Assembly: GCF_048544455.1 (NCBI RefSeq)
Contig: NC_133529.1
Span: 56,101,271-56,165,270, forward strand
DNA length: 64,000 bases
DNA from: Silene latifolia
Taxonomy: Eukaryota > Streptophyta > Magnoliopsida > Caryophyllales > Caryophyllaceae
Direction: 5' to 3'
In this document: positions 33,964-45,966 of the stretch, one piece after another
How the letters are laid out: the number at the start of each line of letters is the position of its first letter
How positions within the stretch are numbered: position 1 is the first letter of the stretch
Notes under the pieces: generated by a model
Databases searched by the model: none
The model's input: only the letters and a program-made list of their open reading frames with translations
What the model was told of the DNA's origin: nothing
Translations under genes and position numbers: made by a program

Positions 33964-35875
33964 TTTACTTACGTAGGACAGATTTTATGGGTAAATTGGT
34001 CCTGACTATAATGGGGTGACTTTCAAAATAAGGTCGCAATTTAGTACATGACATAATTAAAGCTAAGACATATTTTTCAAGTAGTCCATACCTCAACTCA
34101 GCATCTAGCAGGCTTTTACTTACATAGTAGACTAGATGTTGCTGACCGTCTTGTTCTTTCACCAGGACTGCGCTGACTGCTGTGTCAGTGAAAGATAGGT
34201 ATACCGACAAAGGTTCTCCCTTCTCTGGCTTAGCCAATAAGGGTGGAGATGATAAGTAGGATTTTAGATCCTGAAAAGCTGTCTCATGTTCATCCGTCCA
34301 TTGGAACTGTTTATTCTTTCTGAGGAGGTTATAAAATGTTTTGCATCTCTCAGAGAATCTTGATATGAAACGGTTCAGGGCAGCTACCCGGCCTGTCAAT
34401 TTCTGGATATCCTTGACAGACTTGGGTGACTGTAGTTCCAGGATAGCCTTTTTCTGTTCAGGGCTAGCTTCTATGCCTCTTTTTGTGACCATATATCCAA
34501 GGAATTTGCCTGCAGAGACTCTGAAGTGTCATTTTGTAGGGTTTAGCTTCATGTTGTATTTTTCCAATATCTCAAATGCTATTTCTAGATGTTTCACATG
34601 ATCTTCTGCATTCTTGGATTTCACCACCATGTCGTCTATGTATACTTCCATGATGTCACCTATTTGGTCTTTAAACATCATGTTGACCAGGCGCTGGTAC
34701 GTTGCCCCTGCATTCTTCAGGCCGAAAGGCATGGCAGTGTAACAGTATATGCCTCGGTCTGTAATGAATGCAGTACTCTCCTGGTCAGCAGGGTGCATCC
34801 TTATTTGATTGAATCCACTGTAAGCATCCATGAATGTCAGCATCTCGTGGCCTGTTGTGGCGTCTACCATGGCATCAATATGAGGTAGGGGGAATGGATC
34901 TTTAGGACAGGCTTTGTTCAGGTCAGTGTAGTCTACACAGACTCTCCACTTTCCATTCTTTTTCTGCACAATAACTACGTTAGCCAGCCATTCAGGGTAC
35001 ATTACTTCCCTGATCATCCCCATATCCAAGAGTTTCTCTACTTTCTCGTTAATAATAGTATTTCTTTCAGCTGTAAATTTCCGCCTTTTTTGCTGTACAG
35101 GCTTAAAAGATGGGTCAACATTGAGCTTATGTGTAATTATATCAGCGCTAATTCCAGTCATATCAAAATGTGACCAAGCAAACCAAGATGATTTATTTTT
35201 AAGGAACTTTACCAGTTCAGGCTTGACACTATCTGGTGCGTCAGATCCTATTAAAACATACCTGTCAGGGTACTCAGGGTCTAGGATTACCTGATCTATT
35301 TCCATTTTGGGAGGTGCTACATAGGTACTCCTGACAGGGTACTGTAATTGCTATGCCAGGGACTTACCTGCCTTGGAAGGCTTCAAGGCTGCTGTGTAGC
35401 ATTCCTGGGCTATCTTGTGATCCCCTTTGATTGTGGCTATGCCCCAGTCTGTTGGTATCTTGATGCACTGGTGATAGGTCGACGGTACGACCTTGACATT
35501 ATGAATCCAGGGCCTGCCCAGGATAGCGTTGTAGGATGACAGGCAGTCAAGGACTCCAAATTTCTCATAAGATGAGACTCCTTCCACGTAGGTTGGGAGG
35601 TGGATTTCTCCTAGGGTGCTCCTGGTTTCGCCACTGAATCCCACTAGGACGCTGTATTTTTTGATGATTTGGTCCTCGTTGATCTTCATGCCTTTCAGTA
35701 CATCAAGCATGATCAGGTTCACTGAGCTGCCTCCGTCTACCAGGATCCTTCTTACTGTGGCTGTTCCAATCTGCATAGAAATTACCAGGCCATCATGATG
35801 AACATCAGGGATGCCCACCAGGTCACAATCATTGAAAGTGATTGTTGGGATATGATCCGGCTTGCAGGGTGACAC
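33964..35875 (-). pseudogene. gypsy-1 pol, 5' part: protease, RT, RNase H start
   Basis: A single frame with two in-frame stops (35351 and 34529). The protease has LVDGGSSVNLI and AILGRPWIHN. RT has LANVVIVQKKNGKWRVCVDY, SGFNQIRMH, YTAMPFGLKNAGATYQR and the catalytic YIDDMVVKS, so the active site is intact. It is followed by the connection and RNase H start (AVSAVLVKEQDGQQHLVYYVS). It breaks at SVLRK where the Athila-like element begins. The second stop replaces the Cys of the usual NPTKC motif. Confidence 0.88.
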
Positions 35876-37410
35876 AGTCCTTGGCGTCCTGGCTATCTTC
35901 TTTGCTGCTGAACTTGTCAGGCCGTAAATCTCTGATCCGCCGGATATGAATTTTACTTCATAGATTGGTGGTGGTGGAGGGAGACTACGATCCTGCTTAT
36001 GCTCCTAATTCTCTTTATCCTGGTTTGCGTTCCTGCCTTTCATCTTGATCAGGTCTTTCAAGTATCCAGATTTTAGCAGGTAGGCCACTTCCTTCCTCAG
36101 GGTGAAACAATCATCCGTGGTGTGTCCAATATCCATGTGAAATTCGCACCATTTAGAACTGTCTCTTCTGGGATTTGGATTTTCTGACTTCCTGGGCCAT
36201 CAAACAGCTGATCCCATGTTGTCAAGTCTCTGGATCAATCCTGCAATATCAACACTGAAGTTATGTTCGGAAATAGGTGGGTAAACTTTAACCTTACCTT
36301 GATACTCATGAGCCTGGTTAACTTCTGATTGATCTGGCCTGGAATATGGAGTAGGTCTATAGTTGTTTCCTTTGTTGCTCTTCCTACTGCTCCTTTCATG
36401 ATCCTTTGGTCTACTGGGTGACCCAAGTTTATAGCTTTTCTCTTCTTCTAGCCTGCTGAAAGCAAGAGTCTTGGCCTGAACGTCCTCAAAGGTGTGGCGG
36501 GGATACTTAGTGAGCTCATTTGTATAAGTCACTATATGGTAGTAACCCCTGTCTCGAATGCCTCCACCTTTGTTCCAACGTCACACCTGGGTATGGATAC
36601 TTTTTCCTTGTTGAATCTTGCAAGAAATGTCCTGAGAGTTTCATCAGGCTTCTGTGTGACTCGGTAAAGGTCACTGGATCGTTTCTCCAACTCCCTGCTA
36701 CTTGCGAACTGCTGGTTGAAATTGTTGATCAGGTTGGCAAAGGAATGGATGCTCCCAGTTGGCAGGTTGATGTACCATTGCAGAGCAGAGCCAGTCAGGG
36801 TCGTTCCAAATCCCTTGCACATGCAAACTTGTCTAAACTCGCTGGGAATAGATGCAGCCAGCATTTTCTGCTTGTAAAGAGCCACGTGATTTTATGGATC
36901 CGTGGTTCCATCATAGACCCTCATGGATGGAATTGTGAACTTTTTTGGTAGGTCTATTTTTGCTATTTTGTCTATGAAAGGCGAATCAGCATAACTGTCA
37001 GGGGCAACTTCTTCCATGCTGGCAGGTACTCCAGGTATCTTATCGAATTTTTCGTTGAGTTTCTTGATCTCCTGAACCACTTCCATCATGATGGCTGCTG
37101 TGGATTCATCAGGTTTGTCTTTACCATCTTTTGGTTCATCATCACCATCAACATTAATGGATTTAGGAATACTCGGGCTCCCAAAACTGGAAAAATCAAT
37201 ATTTTTAATGATTGATGCAAATGAGGTTCCTGGTTGGAATCTGGAGCCTCCCCCTTCAGTTTTTTCTAATTTTTGCTTTAGAGCTGACTCAGATTCTTTT
37301 AATTGCAGGATTTCTGCCTCAGTTTGGGCTACTTTCTCTTTCAGGCTTTCCAACTCAGCGATTTGTTGGAAAGCTGCATTCAATTGTTCTTCAACGGTGG
37401 GTTGGGCCAT
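35876..37410 (-). pseudogene. gypsy-1 gag
   Basis: It starts at ATG 37410 with a coiled-coil region (about residues 8-55). A single TAA at 36894-36892 interrupts before the capsid core (ALQWYINLPTGSIHSFANLI; RTFLARFNKEKVS, 36885-36532). A frameshift near 36532 leads into the 36532-36200 segment. A second break near 36200 precedes a C-x2-H...GH...C zinc-binding-like motif (WCEFHMDIGHTTDDCF, about 36120-36165). Length and order fit a Tat-type gag. Confidence 0.85.
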
Positions 37411-37470
37411 TTTTGTAGGATTTTTGAATTTTTGTAGGATAAGAAAAAAGGATTTAAAGAGCTAGATGCC

Positions 37471-37486
37471 CCACGGTGGGCGCCAA
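37471..37486 (-). promoter_or_regulatory. gypsy-1 primer-binding site
   Basis: The minus strand reads TTGGCGCCCACCGTGG one base after the LTR end (ACA at 37488). The TGGCGCC start is common among plant Ty3/gypsy PBSs; I do not assign the tRNA. Confidence 0.75.
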
Positions 37487-37487
37487 T

Positions 37488-38143
37488 TGTTTTGTGTGGA
37501 TTTTGCGCAAGGCGAAATCAGGTCAGGGTAGAGTTGTGTAAGGTTAACTAGCTCTAGATAGTCTGTTGGTCAGGTCGTCAAGGTACAATAAGAAGCTGTA
37601 AATAAAATAACGACAACAATAATAAGACAAAGAATTTTGTACGTGGAAAACCCTTGAATGGGAAAAAACCACGAGCACCAAGCCAGGAGAGGATTTCACT
37701 ATGTAATTTGGGAGAATTATTATATGATAATGACAATGATTATTTCTCTCTAAATATTGCGTATGTAAACGTGTGCTTCTTCTTGTGTGAAAACGAGATG
37801 CGTCCAATATCTTCAAAGTGTTCCTTATATAAGCTTCAATCTTGAATGGCTGCCTGATATGGTATTGAATGCGGATTATTCTCCATTATTACCTGTAATA
37901 ATTGCTAATATTCCTCCTTTAATTACTGCATTTACTGCGAGATCTTCTCACTTAATGCTGCGTATATAATCCTTTTATAATACGCGTATATGGTCTAATA
38001 TCGTCCTGATATTTTGACCGTTGTCCTCTCCATGGCCTGGCGCCTATCTTCATGTGTCCTGATAGCCTGACACCCTGACGGCCTGGCAGTCAGGTTTAGA
38101 TGAGATACTGATCAGGAAGGTCTGCGGATTTCCAGGCCTAACA
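37488..38143 (-). repeat. gypsy-1 5' LTR
   Basis: Partner of 20858-21514. On the minus strand it starts TGTTAGGCC and ends CAAAACA. Confidence 0.92.
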
Positions 38144-38531
38144 GGATCGATACGTAAGAGAGCTCTGACTGAATTGACTACTAAATCCCCTTCCTTGGTA
38201 GTTCTGAGTTTGACCCATTTATTAAAGGCTCGTTTGATACGTGCTTGATATGTCGGCACATTATGTAATGCGCGTAACCTCCGTTCGTCCAAGAGGACGA
38301 GTTCATTATACTTATCCCTATTCCATTCAGCTTCTGGAATTTGACTTTTGAGTAAATTGCGTAGGGATGGGATCTCTAGCTCTACTGGTTGTACAACTTC
38401 CATGTCGTAAGTCAAATAGAAAGGAGTAGCCCAGTGGGCGTCCTAACTGACGTGCGATATCCCTATAACGCAAAGGGTATTTTGCTAGGCCAATCGAGAT
38501 AATTGTCGATCATTTTCTTAAGGATTGTGAC
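38144..38531 (-). pseudogene. gypsy-2 integrase middle segment
   Basis: The minus strand encodes an integrase stretch with KKMIDNY, then DKYNELVLLDERRLRALHNV and ARIKRAFNK plus KEGDLVV, typical of Ty3/gypsy integrase C-terminal regions. A stop and a frameshift near 38400-38460 break it. It is cut on the left by gypsy-1 and on the right by the LINE. Confidence 0.8.
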
Positions 38532-38543
38532 GACATTTTTGTT
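38532..38543. repeat. LINE TSD, left copy (GACATTTTTGTT)
   Basis: Identical to 43210-43221. A 12-bp duplication lies next to the LINE poly(A) end. Confidence 0.85.
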
Positions 38544-38699
38544 TTTTTTTTGGGTGAAATGTGAGATAATATATTAACAATCGACAAAAATTACAACGTT
38601 TTTCGACTGTGACTAAGACATGACTTAGTCCTCAAATAAACCTTATCAAACTTAACTCTAACAACTTCAAAACATTAGAAAACACATTAAGGGGCTTGA

Positions 38700-41600
38700 T
38701 CATTGACCACAATCCCCCATTTTCTAAGCCAAGACAACTAAATTTGACTCAACTGACTCAGCACTCCATGCTTTTTAGAACTCAGCTTTCCTCTTATCCT
38801 CCGTTGGACTTTATCCTTGATGACTGTAGCAACCTTGGAAGGCATGCTGAGAGTTGCATATACCCTTGTATTGTTGCATTGGTACCATATATGAGCAAAA
38901 CAAGCTGGCCATACAAGGAAATGGACGTGCTGCTTCAGTTTAGCTCCTGTATTGCATCTCCAACCCCCTGCCATATTAACATTTACTCTGAACCCACACC
39001 ATTGCTCAACTTTATTCAACACTTGTTTTCTATACAGGCAATCAAAAAACAGGTGACTCTAGGTCTCTGGTTCATTGTCACATGTACAACATCTATCATC
39101 AGGGCTCACTCCAAACTGGAAGAGCTTGGTTTTGACATTCAATCCCTGATTCATCATAATCCATGTGATCATGGAATGTTTAGGATAATTTTATCTATTC
39201 CAGGTCAATTGTGTCCATTCTGGTTCAGGTTGTTTAGGTCTCAACCAGTCATAGCCATCAGTAATAGAGTAGCCCCTGCTGGTGCCAATCCATTGATCAT
39301 TTGTGTTGTCTGTCTGCTTTGCTGTAAACCCAGTCAACTAGCTTAGCCAGGACAGCAATATTCCAAGAGTCTTGTCTTTTGATGCCTAATCCACCCTCAC
39401 TTTTGGCGAGAGTGACCTTATCTCAAGCAACAAGGGGTACTCTGTGGTAATCAGCACTACCATCCCAAAGATAGTTTCTACAAACAGCCTCTATTCTTCT
39501 AATCACACCTTTTGGGATGATGAACATACCAGCCCAGTAAGAATATAGAGCATTCAACACAGAATTTATGAGAACAAGTCCTCCTGCATAAGAGAGTCTT
39601 TTTGCCCCCAGACTCCTTATTCTATTGACCATCCTCTCCACAAGAGCATTACATTCCTTCTGAGGGAGTCTACCAGCTCGATTGGGACACCAAGATATCT
39701 GAATGGCATTGTGCCCTCCACAAATCCAGTGGCTTTCGGAATATCCAGTTTAAGAGCATTTGTCACCCCATTGTAGTACACTTCTGATTTGATATTATTC
39801 ATAGTTAGACCAGATGCTTTAGAGAAGGAAGAAAATGCCCTAATCAAAAACATGATTTATTTAGCATTACCCTTACTGAACATTAGTAAATCATCAGCAA
39901 ACATAAGATGAGTAAGCTTGATTCCTTTGCAAAGAGGATGATACTAAAATGGCCAGTTATCAATAGCAAATTTAATCATTCTGGTTAAGTAATCCATACA
40001 CAATGTAAAAATAAGGGGTGAAATTGGATCACCTTGCCTGAGACCCCTTTTACCCTTGAAATAACCAAAATTGCTACCATTCAAGCTAAGGGAAAAAGAA
40101 GTAGAAGTCACACAGGTCATCACTTTTTGAGAGAACTGTACAGGGAAACCAAGTGCTCCTAATAGTTGATCAACAAAGTCCCACTCCACAGTGTCATAAG
40201 CCTTTTGCAGGTCAATCTTAAATAGACATATAAGAGAGACAGCTTTTCTATTATAGAGCTTCACTAAATCTTGGCAAATAAGGACATTTTCAATTATTGA
40301 TCTTCCTTTGATAAAAGCTCCTTGGTTTTCACTAACAAAATCTGGGATTACCAAAGATAAGATAATCTGTTGCATAAGAGTTTGGATATTACCTTATAGA
40401 TCATATTACAGCATGCTATAGGTCTGAACTGCTTGACAGAAGTTGGCCTATCACATTTGGGGATCAAAGTGAGGTTAGTAGCATTCAATTGTGTAAGCAG
40501 TTTCCCAGTGGAAAATAAATCTTTTATAGCAGCACAGATATCTTCACCAATTATCTCCCAATTGTCCTTGAAGAATGCACTGGTGTACCCATCAGGACCA
40601 GGGGATTTATCACTAGGGGTATCAAAAATTATCTTCCTGATCTCCTCATTAGTGACTGGTGAGTTCAGAATCTGGCTATGTACAGGGTAACAGCACTTGC
40701 CAGTATCAATAACCCGCTGTCTCACCCTGTCTGTAGGTTTCTTACTACCAAGCAAAGATTGGTAATAGTCCAGGAATGCTGCATGTATACTTTGACTGTC
40801 AGTGCATACCTGTCCATGCTGATTTTTAATTTGGATCACCTTGTTCATACTACACCTCTTCTTTATGATGCCATGAAAGTAAGCAGTGTTGCTGTCGACA
40901 TCCTCCAACCACTTAATTTTTGCCTTCTGTTGAAGAAAACTATTTCTAGCCTTTTGCAATCCCTTCAACTTTTCTGATATGGCCCTCTCCTGATGAATAA
41001 GATCTTCATTCTGAGGATTAAGCTCCATCTTCAATTGAATATCAAGCAGTTCCTTCTCCACAATATTTGTACTGTTTTCAACATCACTGAAACACTCCTG
41101 ATTGATCTGTTTCAGATGAGGCTTTAAAGCTTTTAATTTCTTTACACCAGTAAACATTTTACAACCTGAGTAGACACTTTGCCATTCTCCCTGCACTTTA
41201 GGTATAAAAGAGGGACCTGAGCCCCACATGTTAAAATATTTGAAACTGGCTTTCCTATTCACCAATAACTTCATGTGACTAACTGTGCACGGACAGTGAT
41301 CAAATAAAACAGAAGGGTGGAAATGAGCCACCAGATCAGGAAATTGACTCATCCATTCCTGATTGACTAGAAACCTGTCCAATCTGCTATAAATTCTGGT
41401 TTGAGGCACCTGCTTATTGCACCATGTATAGAATGCACCAGTGGATACAATGTCAGTCATCCCACAGTGTGCCAAACAGTCAATAAACTCATCCATATCT
41501 GATTGTTTAGTATTCTTACCAAGTCTCTCATATGGAGTAATCACAATATTGAAGTCCCCTACTAGGGCCCAAGGTCCCCGACAGTAACCACTCATCCCTT

Positions 41601-41976
41601 CCAGCTTACTCCAAAGATCGCTCCTATCAACAGCCTCATTAAAGGCATATATCATAGTAAGATAAAAGGATTGCTGTGTGATTCTAATTTTCACTCTAGC
41701 ATGAATAAATTGAGCATAATATTGTAAGACTTGGACATCAAATAGGCTTGGTCTCCACAGAAGCCAGACCCTTCCTCCTTTATGATATCTAGTATTAGTA
41801 GTGACACTTCATCCAGTTAACATAGAAGAAGAAATAATACTCACATTTTCACTATTTATTTTAGTTTCAATAAGGCCAAAAAGACCTATATCTTTATTAT
41901 GAATAAACCACTTAACAAAATTTTGTTTATTTACACTGTTCAACCCACGCACATTCCAAAAACTAATATTATTCAT
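38700..41976 (-). pseudogene. LINE ORF2: endonuclease and reverse transcriptase
   Basis: An ATG at 41976 (MNNISFWNVRGLN) opens an APE-type endonuclease. One TGA near 41808 precedes the long open piece 41694-40348, with GDFNIV, YSRLDRFLVN and DHCP. RT blocks follow: NLTLIPK and FRPIACCN, then after a frameshift GAFIKGRSI, FKIDLQKAYDTVEW and GLRQGDPISPLIF (40375-39944). FADD with a nearby stop lies at about 39850-39900, and the 3' pieces 39853-39617 and 39641-39423 carry RIRSLGAKRLSYAGG. The last part (about 39400-38700) matches the usual Cys/His-rich C-terminal region poorly and is in several frames. ORF2 starts 8 nt inside ORF1, shifted by one frame. Confidence 0.85.
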
Positions 41977-43125
41977 CAGGATTAGGTGTTAAAATAGTAC
42001 CATTTTGCCCAACTCCAACCCTAGGAGAACTATTTTCTGTTGCAGCATCTTTATAAGTCTTTTGAGGTGTGACTATTGCACTCTGTATTTGTTGCACAGG
42101 AGATATTACTGAGCTGGTATTTGCCTGTTGTAACGTTGGCCCCTTCACAATCTGGGTCGCTGGCTGCTTTACTACAGGTCTCCACACTTTTTGCACATGA
42201 GCCTGCTTCTGACTAACAAGTTTACTATTAGCCCTGCAATTACCTTGTTCGTGCCCAATCCCTTTACATTTTGAGCACACTGTTGGCATCCACTCATACT
42301 CCACATCCAACTATATCATCTGTCCCTTTTCATCTAGGAACTTTATCTTTTTAGGAAACTTTTGACCCACAAATACTTCTACCATTACTCTTGCGAAGCC
42401 CAACCTGGTTTTGTCACTTGTAGCTTGATCCCCAGGATCCCTGCAATAACTGGGAGGCATTTTCCCCAAAACTTCAGAGGCAAGGCCTGAATGCGTACTC
42501 ATGTAGGCACATTATTGACATCGTCTTTGTTAAGTTCCACATTTTCACTCCATGGTCTGATAATTAAAGGTTTATTATCAAACATGAAGTGCCCTACTTG
42601 TAATACTGCCTCTCTGTCCTTGCTCTCTTTCAATCGAACCACAAATATTCAATTTGGCATACAAGAGACCTTGTCAATGTTGAATTTCTGCCAAATACGA
42701 TGAACGTACCTATTCAATACTTCCCATGGAGGGTTTGCCCCCAAGACGAAGCAATAGACAGCATTTTGCCAATAATCGATTTCCTCTTTAATGTCTTCAT
42801 TCGTAAATTGAATCAGGTTTTCTACAGTATTATTTTGATTATCCTTCTCTCTAATTCCTTTCTTTATACGTTTGGTAATCCATAAATCATTGTCAATCAA
42901 TTCCTCATCTGTTTCTTCATCAGTTTCCACAGTAACATCATGAAAAGGCAAATCGGGGATACCTGTAACTTCCTGCATGGGTTTTGTGCGGATAATGTCC
43001 TCCTCCTCACTCGGCCCTGTTTTCTTTGAATCCTTGTGTACATCACTGTTCTTATTAGTCATATTCACCATGGTAAGCCTGCTTTTATGCTTGTTTTTCG
43101 TCTTGCTTGATGAATTTCGAGCCAT
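41969..43125 (-). pseudogene. LINE ORF1: gag-like protein with zinc knuckle
   Basis: ATG at 43125 (MARNSSSKTKNKHK, basic). The first open piece runs to 42649 and contains the beginning of a DUF4283-type domain (recalled from plant LINE ORF1s). Stops or frameshifts lie near 42650 and 42500. Segment 42502-42311 follows, then 42310-41969 with a CX2CX4HX4C zinc knuckle (CSKCKGIGHEQGNC). The stop TAA at 41971-41969 overlaps the ORF2 start. Confidence 0.82.
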
Positions 43126-43209
43126 GGTAGATATGGTAGGAGAGAAAAAATCACTAGAAATAGCCTACTAGGGTTTTACACATGTTTGCATTATATGATT
43201 GATATTGAT

Positions 43210-43221
43210 GACATTTTTGTT
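43210..43221. repeat. LINE TSD, right copy
   Basis: GACATTTTTGTT, identical to 38532-38543. Confidence 0.85.
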
Positions 43222-44988
43222 AGCTGCATCTACCGCACCATTAGTTTGAGGTCTATATGGTGAGGAATGGTGATGCTTGATCTTATATTTGGCTAGAAAT
43301 TGTTCATCTTTGGCCTGAAAATGTGACCCGTTCTCACCGATGATTTCATGTGGGCAACCATATCGACAAATGATATTGGTTTGTATGAACTTTGCCACAT
43401 GTTCTATTGTAAGGCTAATGTAAGATATACCTCGACCCATTTAGTAAAATAGTCGATAACTACTAAAATGAAACAATGACCTCCTGTCCCAGCTGGAGTG
43501 ATTTTCCCGATTTTGTCTATTCCCCAAGCAGAAAATGGCCAAGGAGATGTCACGGTATATACCATTGAGGGAGGAACATGTTGCACATTTCCGAAGATCA
43601 GGCAATTATGGCAATGCCTGACTTATTTGATGCAATATGACTCCATTGTCGTCCAGTAATACCCTACACGCGTAATTTTCTTTGCCATCATAGGTCCACT
43701 CATGTGAGGACCGCATTCTCCATCGTTAACTTCTTCCATTACTTTCTGTGCCTGTGAATGATCAAGGCAACGCAAGATGACATAAAGTGGTGTTCTTTTG
43801 TATAACTCTCCCTGCTTGAGGAGGTATTGAGAGGCAAGTAGGCGTTTGGCGTGTTGTCCCCTCTTATCCATATGTGGTGGATATGTACCATTAAGCTTGA
43901 AATTTAGAATGGCCTGGAACCAAAGTTCCCCTAGGTTTTCCACTTTATCTGCAAAGGAAGTGTACATAGGCTGGCTCTGACCGCCGTTCGATGCATAAAG
44001 GCATTTCAACCATGTTGTCTGGCATATTAATCAAGGATGCGAGTTTTGAAAGAGCGTCCGCAAACTGATTTTCTTCGCGAGGCAGGTGTAAATAAGTAAC
44101 CTGATCGATGAATTGAGCAATCTGATCAATCCTAGCCTAATAGGGTGCTAGACTTTCATTTCGGATTTTCCAGGATCCAGTGATTTGGTTAATGATCAAG
44201 GATGAGTCGCCATGAACTCGAAGATGCTTGATGCCTAAACTTACTGCTGCTTATAGACCAATGAGGCAAGCTTCATATTCTGCGGCGTTATTTGTCACCT
44301 CGAAGTCGAGCTTGAGAGAAAGTGGTGTATGCTCGCCTTCAAAAGAAATGAGCAACACTCCTATTCCAAATCCTCTCAAATTGGATGCCCCATCAAAGTA
44401 AAGATCCCAAGAATCCGTACTGGTTTGTAAAATATCCTCATCTGGAAACGACCACATGTCTATTATTTGCGTAACGTTGATAGGACTATCTGCGAAGAAT
44501 TCAGCCACGGCGCGTCCCTTTATGACTTTCAAAGGTACGTATTTGAGATCGAATTCTGAGAGCATTAAGGTCCATCTTGCCAAGCGTCCATTGAGGACGG
44601 GTTTCTCGAAGAGGTTTTTGATGGGATCCATTTTAGAATACACTTTGACCGAGTAGCTAAGCATGTATTGGAGTGGCTTCTTTGTTGCCCACACAAGAGC
44701 GAGGCATGTCTTCTCTCGAGGTGTATACTTACTTTCGTACTCCAAGAACTTCTTACTAAGGTAGTGGATAGCTCTTTCTTCTTTTCCAATAGTCTGTGCA
44801 AGCATAGCCCCCATGGCTGTTTCGGTAACTATGAGATATAAACCAAGAGGTTGATCTTTTTGGGGAGGCATTAGCACTGATGGCTTGGCCAATATCTCCT
44901 TTATCATGTCAAATGCCTTTTGACAATCATCGTCCCACACGGTATGATTCGTTTTTTTGAGCTTTTTGAAGATAGGTTCGCAAATCAT
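43222..44988 (-). pseudogene. gypsy-2 RNase H and integrase, upstream part
   Basis: Minus-strand pieces: 44988-44251 (RT/RNase H connection with AMGAMLAQTIGKEERAIHYL, and a second RNase H-like domain starting WDLYFDGASNLRGFG); 44009-43623 (integrase zinc region with a GPHMSG and YYWTTMESYC motif); 43586-43404 (core with AWGIDKIGKI); 43440-43222 (GENGSHF and NGAVDAANKN). The second catalytic Asp is Glu (ENGS instead of DNGS) and the third Glu is Asp (VDAAN instead of VEAAN), so the DDE triad is altered in addition to stops near 44250, 44010, 43620 and 43400. Confidence 0.82.
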
Positions 44989-45000
44989 AGTGAGTTTCGC

Positions 45001-45830
45001 TATGAATCGACTTATGTACTACACTTTGCCCAGGAATTCTCTAACCTCTTTTTCCGTTTGGGGTTCTGGCATCTCGATTAAGGCCTTGATCTTGGATGGA
45101 TCAATTTCTATCCCCCTCAGGCTGACAACGTATCCCAAAAGCTTGCCTGACGTTACTCCGAATGCACATTTTTGAGGATTGAGCCTCATGTTGTATTTGC
45201 GCAATCTGAGGAAGAATTTGCGAAAGTTAGCGATGTGCCCTTTTCTATCCTTACATTTAACGATCATATTGTCCACGCACACCTCCACCTCTTTATGCAT
45301 CATGTTATGTAGCAAAGTAGTCGCAGTACGTTAGTACGTAGACCCAGCATTGATTAGCCCGAATGGCATAACAGTATAGCAGTATGTGCCCCACTGAGTG
45401 ACGAAGGCTGTCTTTTGCGTATCTTCTTCGACCATTTTTATTTGGTTATACCCTACATACCCGTCCATGAAGGATAACAATGCGTGATCCGCTGTATTGT
45501 CTACCAATATATCGATGTGTGGTAGAGGGAAGTCATTTTTAGGACTCGCATTGTTCAAGTCTTTAAAATCAACACAAACCCGGATTCGCCCATCCTTTTT
45601 GGGTATGGGGACTATATTAGCCACCCTGTCTGAATACTTGGAAACTTTGATGAATCCGGATTTAAATTGCTTATCGACTTCTTCCTTAATCTTAATAGCC
45701 TATTCTGTCCTCATCCGACGAAGCTTTTGTTTTACAGGTTTGAAACCTAGCTTAATTGGAATGCGAAGTTCTTCAATATCCCTGTCGATCCTTGGCATGT
45801 CCTTGTAAGACCAAGCGAAGACGTCTTTGA
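45001..45830 (-). pseudogene. gypsy-2 reverse transcriptase
   Basis: The minus strand carries FKPVKQKLRRM, a stop near 45701, then NIVPIPKKDGRIRVCVDF, GYNQIKM and YTVMPFGLINAGSTY (45624-45331), a stop, then EVCVDNMIVKCKD (45315-45019). The catalytic Y-x-D-D box reads C-V-D-N, so one metal-binding Asp is lost and the enzyme would be inactive even if the stops were read through. Confidence 0.82.
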
Positions 45831-45966
45831 ACTCGTGTAGGATGTCGATGAAACTGGCCCTTTCAGTTGGGTCTAGGGTCGTCCTTATCCTAAGTTCTTG
45901 GGTTTCTAATTTCGTTCCTACGTTGATAGGTTCGGTGTTTTCTATAACTGGTGCCCCTTCCCCCTC

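Larger units (their letters stand above)
20858..38143 (-). mobile_element. gypsy-1: Tat-like Ty3/gypsy element with antisense gene
   Basis: 657- and 656-bp LTRs (20858-21514, 37488-38143) bound a minus-strand element with PBS at 37471-37486 and PPT at 21515-21532. Minus-strand order: gag (37410-35876), protease, RT, part of RNase H (to 33965), then the Athila-like insertion, then the rest of RNase H and integrase (26366-24765). A plus-strand intron-bearing gene (21860-23956) lies between pol and the 3' LTR, the arrangement known for Tat-lineage elements. Without the nested element it would be about 9.7 kb, short by the host segment lost at the 33963 junction. Confidence 0.9.
38544..43209 (-). 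mobile_element. L1-type LINE, about 4.7 kb
   Basis: Minus-strand element ending in a short A tail (T run 38544-38550 on plus), flanked by a 12-bp TSD inside gypsy-2 integrase. It holds ORF1 (gag-like, zinc knuckle) and ORF2 (APE endonuclease plus RT). Both are damaged by stops and frameshifts, but the element appears close to full length because the 5' end precedes the ORF1 ATG by about 85 bp. Confidence 0.9.

Noticed and set aside
36520..36951. 143-codon plus-strand ORF over gypsy-1 gag
   Set aside because: Shadow of gag, whose capsid motifs are clear on the minus strand.
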